This document shows positions 6,446 to 8,172 of a stretch of DNA of 8,172 nucleotides, piece by piece. Below the pieces are notes generated by a model. It ran no database searches, was not told the DNA's origin, and was given only the letters and a program-made list of their open reading frames with translations. Each line of letters starts with the position of its first letter. Position 1 is the stretch's first letter. Position numbers and translations under genes: made by a program. Location of the stretch: positions 1 to 8,172 of the forward strand of contig JANWYC010000038.1 of assembly GCA_025057245.1 (NCBI GenBank), read 5' to 3'. Source of the stretch: Aquificaceae bacterium (GTDB taxonomy: Bacteria > Aquificota > Aquificia > Aquificales > Aquificaceae).

Positions 6446-6721
6446 ACACCTGCAGAAGAGAAAAAATTGAAAGACACGGCGGAGAAAATAAAAGAAGGAT
6501 ACAAAGAGGTAATAGTGGTAGGCTTTGCGGATAGGAGAGGAGGAAGCAGGTATAACTTTAACCTTTCCATGTGGAGAGCTCAGATGACAGCCAGCCATCT
6601 TGTAAGGCACGGTGTGGATGCAAACAGGATAAGGATTGTTGCCTACGGTAAGGAGTTGGTGGACCTTATAGGCTCTCAGCCTAACCAGCAAAGAGTAGCG
6701 GTAGTTTACCGCATTAAGTAG
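6446..6721 (+). pseudogene. OmpA peptidoglycan-binding domain severed by in-frame TGA
   Basis: This continues in the same frame as the preceding gene, directly after its TGA. TPAEEKKLKDTAEKIKEG, then VIVVGFADRRGGSRYN, NLSMWRAQ and NQQRVAVVYRIK are the successive blocks of an OmpA-like domain. Numbered through the TGA as codon 130, it keeps the two residues that hold the peptidoglycan diaminopimelate in this family: Asp159 (GFAD) and Arg174 (MWRAQ). It runs to TAG at 6719-6721, an ordinary domain end. No separate start is convincing. The TTG at 6467 has no ribosome site and no signal peptide, and the first in-frame ATG falls inside the domain. So it is either a dead 3' fragment, made only by readthrough, or the TGA is a sequence error. 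Its end overlaps the aminotransferase gene tail-to-tail. Confidence 0.7.
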
Positions 6722-7824
6722 TTTCTTATCCTCCTTACGCCTTCTAGAAGGTTGCCATCTCTGGCAAAGGAAAGTCTTATGTATCTCTCTGTTTTGTTCT
6801 TTCCAAAGTCCACTCCGGGCGTCACCGCTACTTTAGCATCCCTCAATAGAGCCATGGAAAGCTCATAGCTATCAACCCCATACTGGCTTACGTCCACCCA
6901 CACGTAGAAAGCTCCCTCTGGCTTTTTGTCAATCCTGCCTATGCCTTTAAGTTCCTCAAGGAGCATATCCCTTCTCTTCCTGTAGGTTTCCTTTACCTTT
7001 GAAAGGTATTGGTAGTCAAAAGCCTGAAGGGCGGAGTACTGACTTAGTGTGGGTGCGGATATGTATAGGTTCTGCAAGACAAGCTCTGCCTTTCTGACCC
7101 ACTCCTCATTGGGCAGTATAACCCATCCCAGCCTAAAGCCCGGCATACAAAAACTCTTGGAAAACCCGTTTATGACTATAGCTTTATGGCTAAACTCTAA
7201 GGCGGTTCTCTCCTCACGGTCGTATGTTAAACCCTGATATATCTCGTCGCACACAAAGTATATGTTTCTCTCCTCACAAAACTGGGCTAAAGCCTTTAGG
7301 TTTTCGTCATCATACACCGCACCAGTGGGATTGGCGGGAGTGGATATGTGTAAGGCTTGGTAGTCTTTTAGCTCCAGAAGGTGTTGAGGCTTTATCTGAT
7401 ATCCCGTGCTGGCATCCGTGTTAACAACCACGGGCTCCGCACCGAGTATGTATGCAAAGTTCTTGTAGCAAGGATAGGTAGGGTCTGACAAAACTATCCT
7501 GTTTCCAAAATCAAGCAAAATGGCATAAACAACGAGGAATGCGGAGGAAGTTCCGCTGGTTATCACAACCCTTGAAGGAGAGACCTCCACACCAAAACGG
7601 TCGTAGTAATGCTTTGCTATCCTTTCTCTAAGCTCCCAAATGCCAAGGCTTGGAGTGTAATAAAACAGTCTGTCCTTGACCGCCTCTTCCAGAGCATGAA
7701 TAACCCCTGGTGGAGGCTCTAAGTCTGGCTCTCCTATTTCCATATGGACTACATCCTGTTTCTCTTTGGCTTCTTTGAGGATGTCCATAACGAGGAATGG
7801 CGTTACGCTCTCAAATCTTTTCAT
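6706..7824 (-). CDS. Class I/II PLP-dependent aminotransferase
   Basis: This cytosolic fold-type I aminotransferase of 372 residues is complete for the family. Visible elements are IGEPD (30-34), Tyr56 in FYYTPSLG, the phosphate-contact SGTSS (90-94), Asn165 in PANPTG (163-168), Asp193 in CDEIY, the Schiff-base Lys223 in GFSKSFCMPGFRLGW (220-234), and Arg350 in YIRLSF, the likely binder of the substrate carboxylate. Relatives are annotated as aspartate, alanine or aromatic aminotransferases. Sequence alone does not settle the substrate here. The ATG at 7824 lies inside the end of the upstream FlgJ-like gene (14-bp overlap, AAGGG just before the ATG), implying co-transcription. The 3' end overlaps the OmpA-like gene by 16 bp on the opposite strand. 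Confidence 0.95.
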   Translation of the reverse strand: MKRFESVTPFLVMDILKEAKEKQDVVHMEIGEPDLEPPPGVIHALEEAVKDRLFYYTPSLGIWELRERIAKHYYDRFGVEVSPSRVVITSGTSSAFLVVYAILLDFGNRIVLSDPTYPCYKNFAYILGAEPVVVNTDASTGYQIKPQHLLELKDYQALHISTPANPTGAVYDDENLKALAQFCEERNIYFVCDEIYQGLTYDREERTALEFSHKAIVINGFSKSFCMPGFRLGWVILPNEEWVRKAELVLQNLYISAPTLSQYSALQAFDYQYLSKVKETYRKRRDMLLEELKGIGRIDKKPEGAFYVWVDVSQYGVDSYELSMALLRDAKVAVTPGVDFGKNKTERYIRLSFARDGNLLEGVRRIRNYLMR

Positions 7825-8080
7825 CCCTTAGGTTTTCCAGCACAAACTTAGCTATTCCCACACCCCCAGCCTCTGCCAACTTTTTACTTATCTTCTCCAA
7901 AAAGGTGTCGTAGTAGAGCTTTGTATCAAAAGACTTACCTTCAAGCATGGGTCTAAAGGCTTCTTTCAAAAACTCTTTTAGCAGGATAGCTTCAAACTCC
8001 ACCGCAACAGTTTTCTTATCCTTTTTTAAAAGTTCGTAGTGCGTCATACTCGGCGTGGAGTAGAAAATTTTGTTTTCCAT
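7811..8080 (-). CDS. FlgJ N-terminal-type flagellar rod-binding protein
   Basis: This 89-residue protein matches the rod-binding domain of FlgJ. VAVEFEAILLKEFLKEAF (25-42) corresponds to the family's 'FEALLL..ml' helix. LYYDTFLEKISKKLAEAGGVGIA (55-77) corresponds to the 'y..ml...la..la..GG.Gla' end. In flagellated bacteria this protein caps or chaperones rod growth in the periplasm. The peptidoglycan-hydrolase domain fused to it in Escherichia and Salmonella is absent, as in many other phyla. The ATG at 8080 is preceded by GGGGGCAGG (8083-8091) at a workable distance. No other flagellar gene is in view; the neighbouring one (flgI is common) could lie beyond the right edge. It overlaps the downstream aminotransferase, an unrelated partner. 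Confidence 0.82.
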   Translation of the reverse strand: MENKIFYSTPSMTHYELLKKDKKTVAVEFEAILLKEFLKEAFRPMLEGKSFDTKLYYDTFLEKISKKLAEAGGVGIAKFVLENLRDEKI

Positions 8081-8105
8081 AGCCTGCCCCCGTCAATAAG
8101 TATAA

Positions 8106-8133
8106 AACATAATTCTTTTTAGTGCGGTTTCAA
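8106..8133 (-). promoter_or_regulatory. Probable sigma-70-type promoter for the flgJ-like/aminotransferase pair
   Basis: On the minus strand TTGAAA (8128-8133) and TATGTT (8106-8111) are 16 bp apart, a normal -35/-10 layout. The predicted start would lie about 20 nt before the ATG at 8080. A second -10-like TATACT (8099-8104) is a better hexamer but has no -35 at the right distance. The remaining bases to the right edge (8134-8172) show nothing I can assign. Confidence 0.5.
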
Positions 8134-8172
8134 CATTTGGGGATGTGTTATAGCAGGCGGTTCTCTGTATGT

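Noticed and set aside
6443..6500. Selenocysteine insertion at the TGA of the OmpA-like gene
   Set aside because: The bases after the TGA are purine-rich (GAAGAGAAAAAA) and offer no stable stem-loop at the expected distance. OmpA domains have no known need for selenocysteine at this place.

Overview
The window looks like a chromosomal segment of a thermophilic bacterium of the Aquificaceae type (Hydrogenobacter/Thermocrinis/Aquifex-like). This placement is an inference. It rests on the lysine-, glutamate- and arginine-rich proteins, the heavy use of AGG/AGA and ATA codons, the tightly overlapping short operons and the general feel of the protein sequences. No rRNA or other phylogenetic marker is present. 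There is no insertion sequence, phage gene, CRISPR array or tRNA that I can see.

Layout, left to right. Positions 1-203 are non-coding and hold two small hairpins and a T-run. A plus-strand pair follows: a ResB-family cytochrome c assembly membrane protein (204-1901), overlapped by a 95-residue degenerate receiver-like protein (1876-2163). Positions 2164-2373 are a convergent non-coding gap, rich in short inverted repeats and carrying four copies of an AGCGTWA word. The minus strand then carries an operon read from 6020 down to 2374: proA (proline synthesis), a small PIN/VapC-like protein and uvrB (nucleotide excision repair). These genes overlap or sit 9 bp apart. Only 35 bp separate proA from a divergent plus-strand gene, and that gap contains a perfect 7-3-7 palindrome.

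The divergent gene (6056-6721) encodes a secreted coiled-coil protein with a C-terminal OmpA-type peptidoglycan-binding domain. It is split by an in-frame TGA at 6443-6445, with no frameshift and with recognisable OmpA-domain sequence on both sides. Its end overlaps tail-to-tail with a minus-strand pair: a FlgJ N-terminal-type flagellar rod-binding protein (8080-7811), whose end overlaps a class I/II PLP aminotransferase (7824-6706). A probable promoter lies upstream of this pair at the right edge.

Most of the window is conserved housekeeping: cytochrome c assembly, proline synthesis, excision repair, amino-acid transamination and flagellar assembly. I do not see a clearly new multi-gene system. 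The points most worth a second look are the TGA-interrupted OmpA gene, the compact palindromic divergent promoter, the orphan PIN protein embedded in the proA-uvrB operon, the phosphorylation-dead receiver-like protein overlapping resB, and the inverted-repeat-rich gaps on either side of the resB pair.
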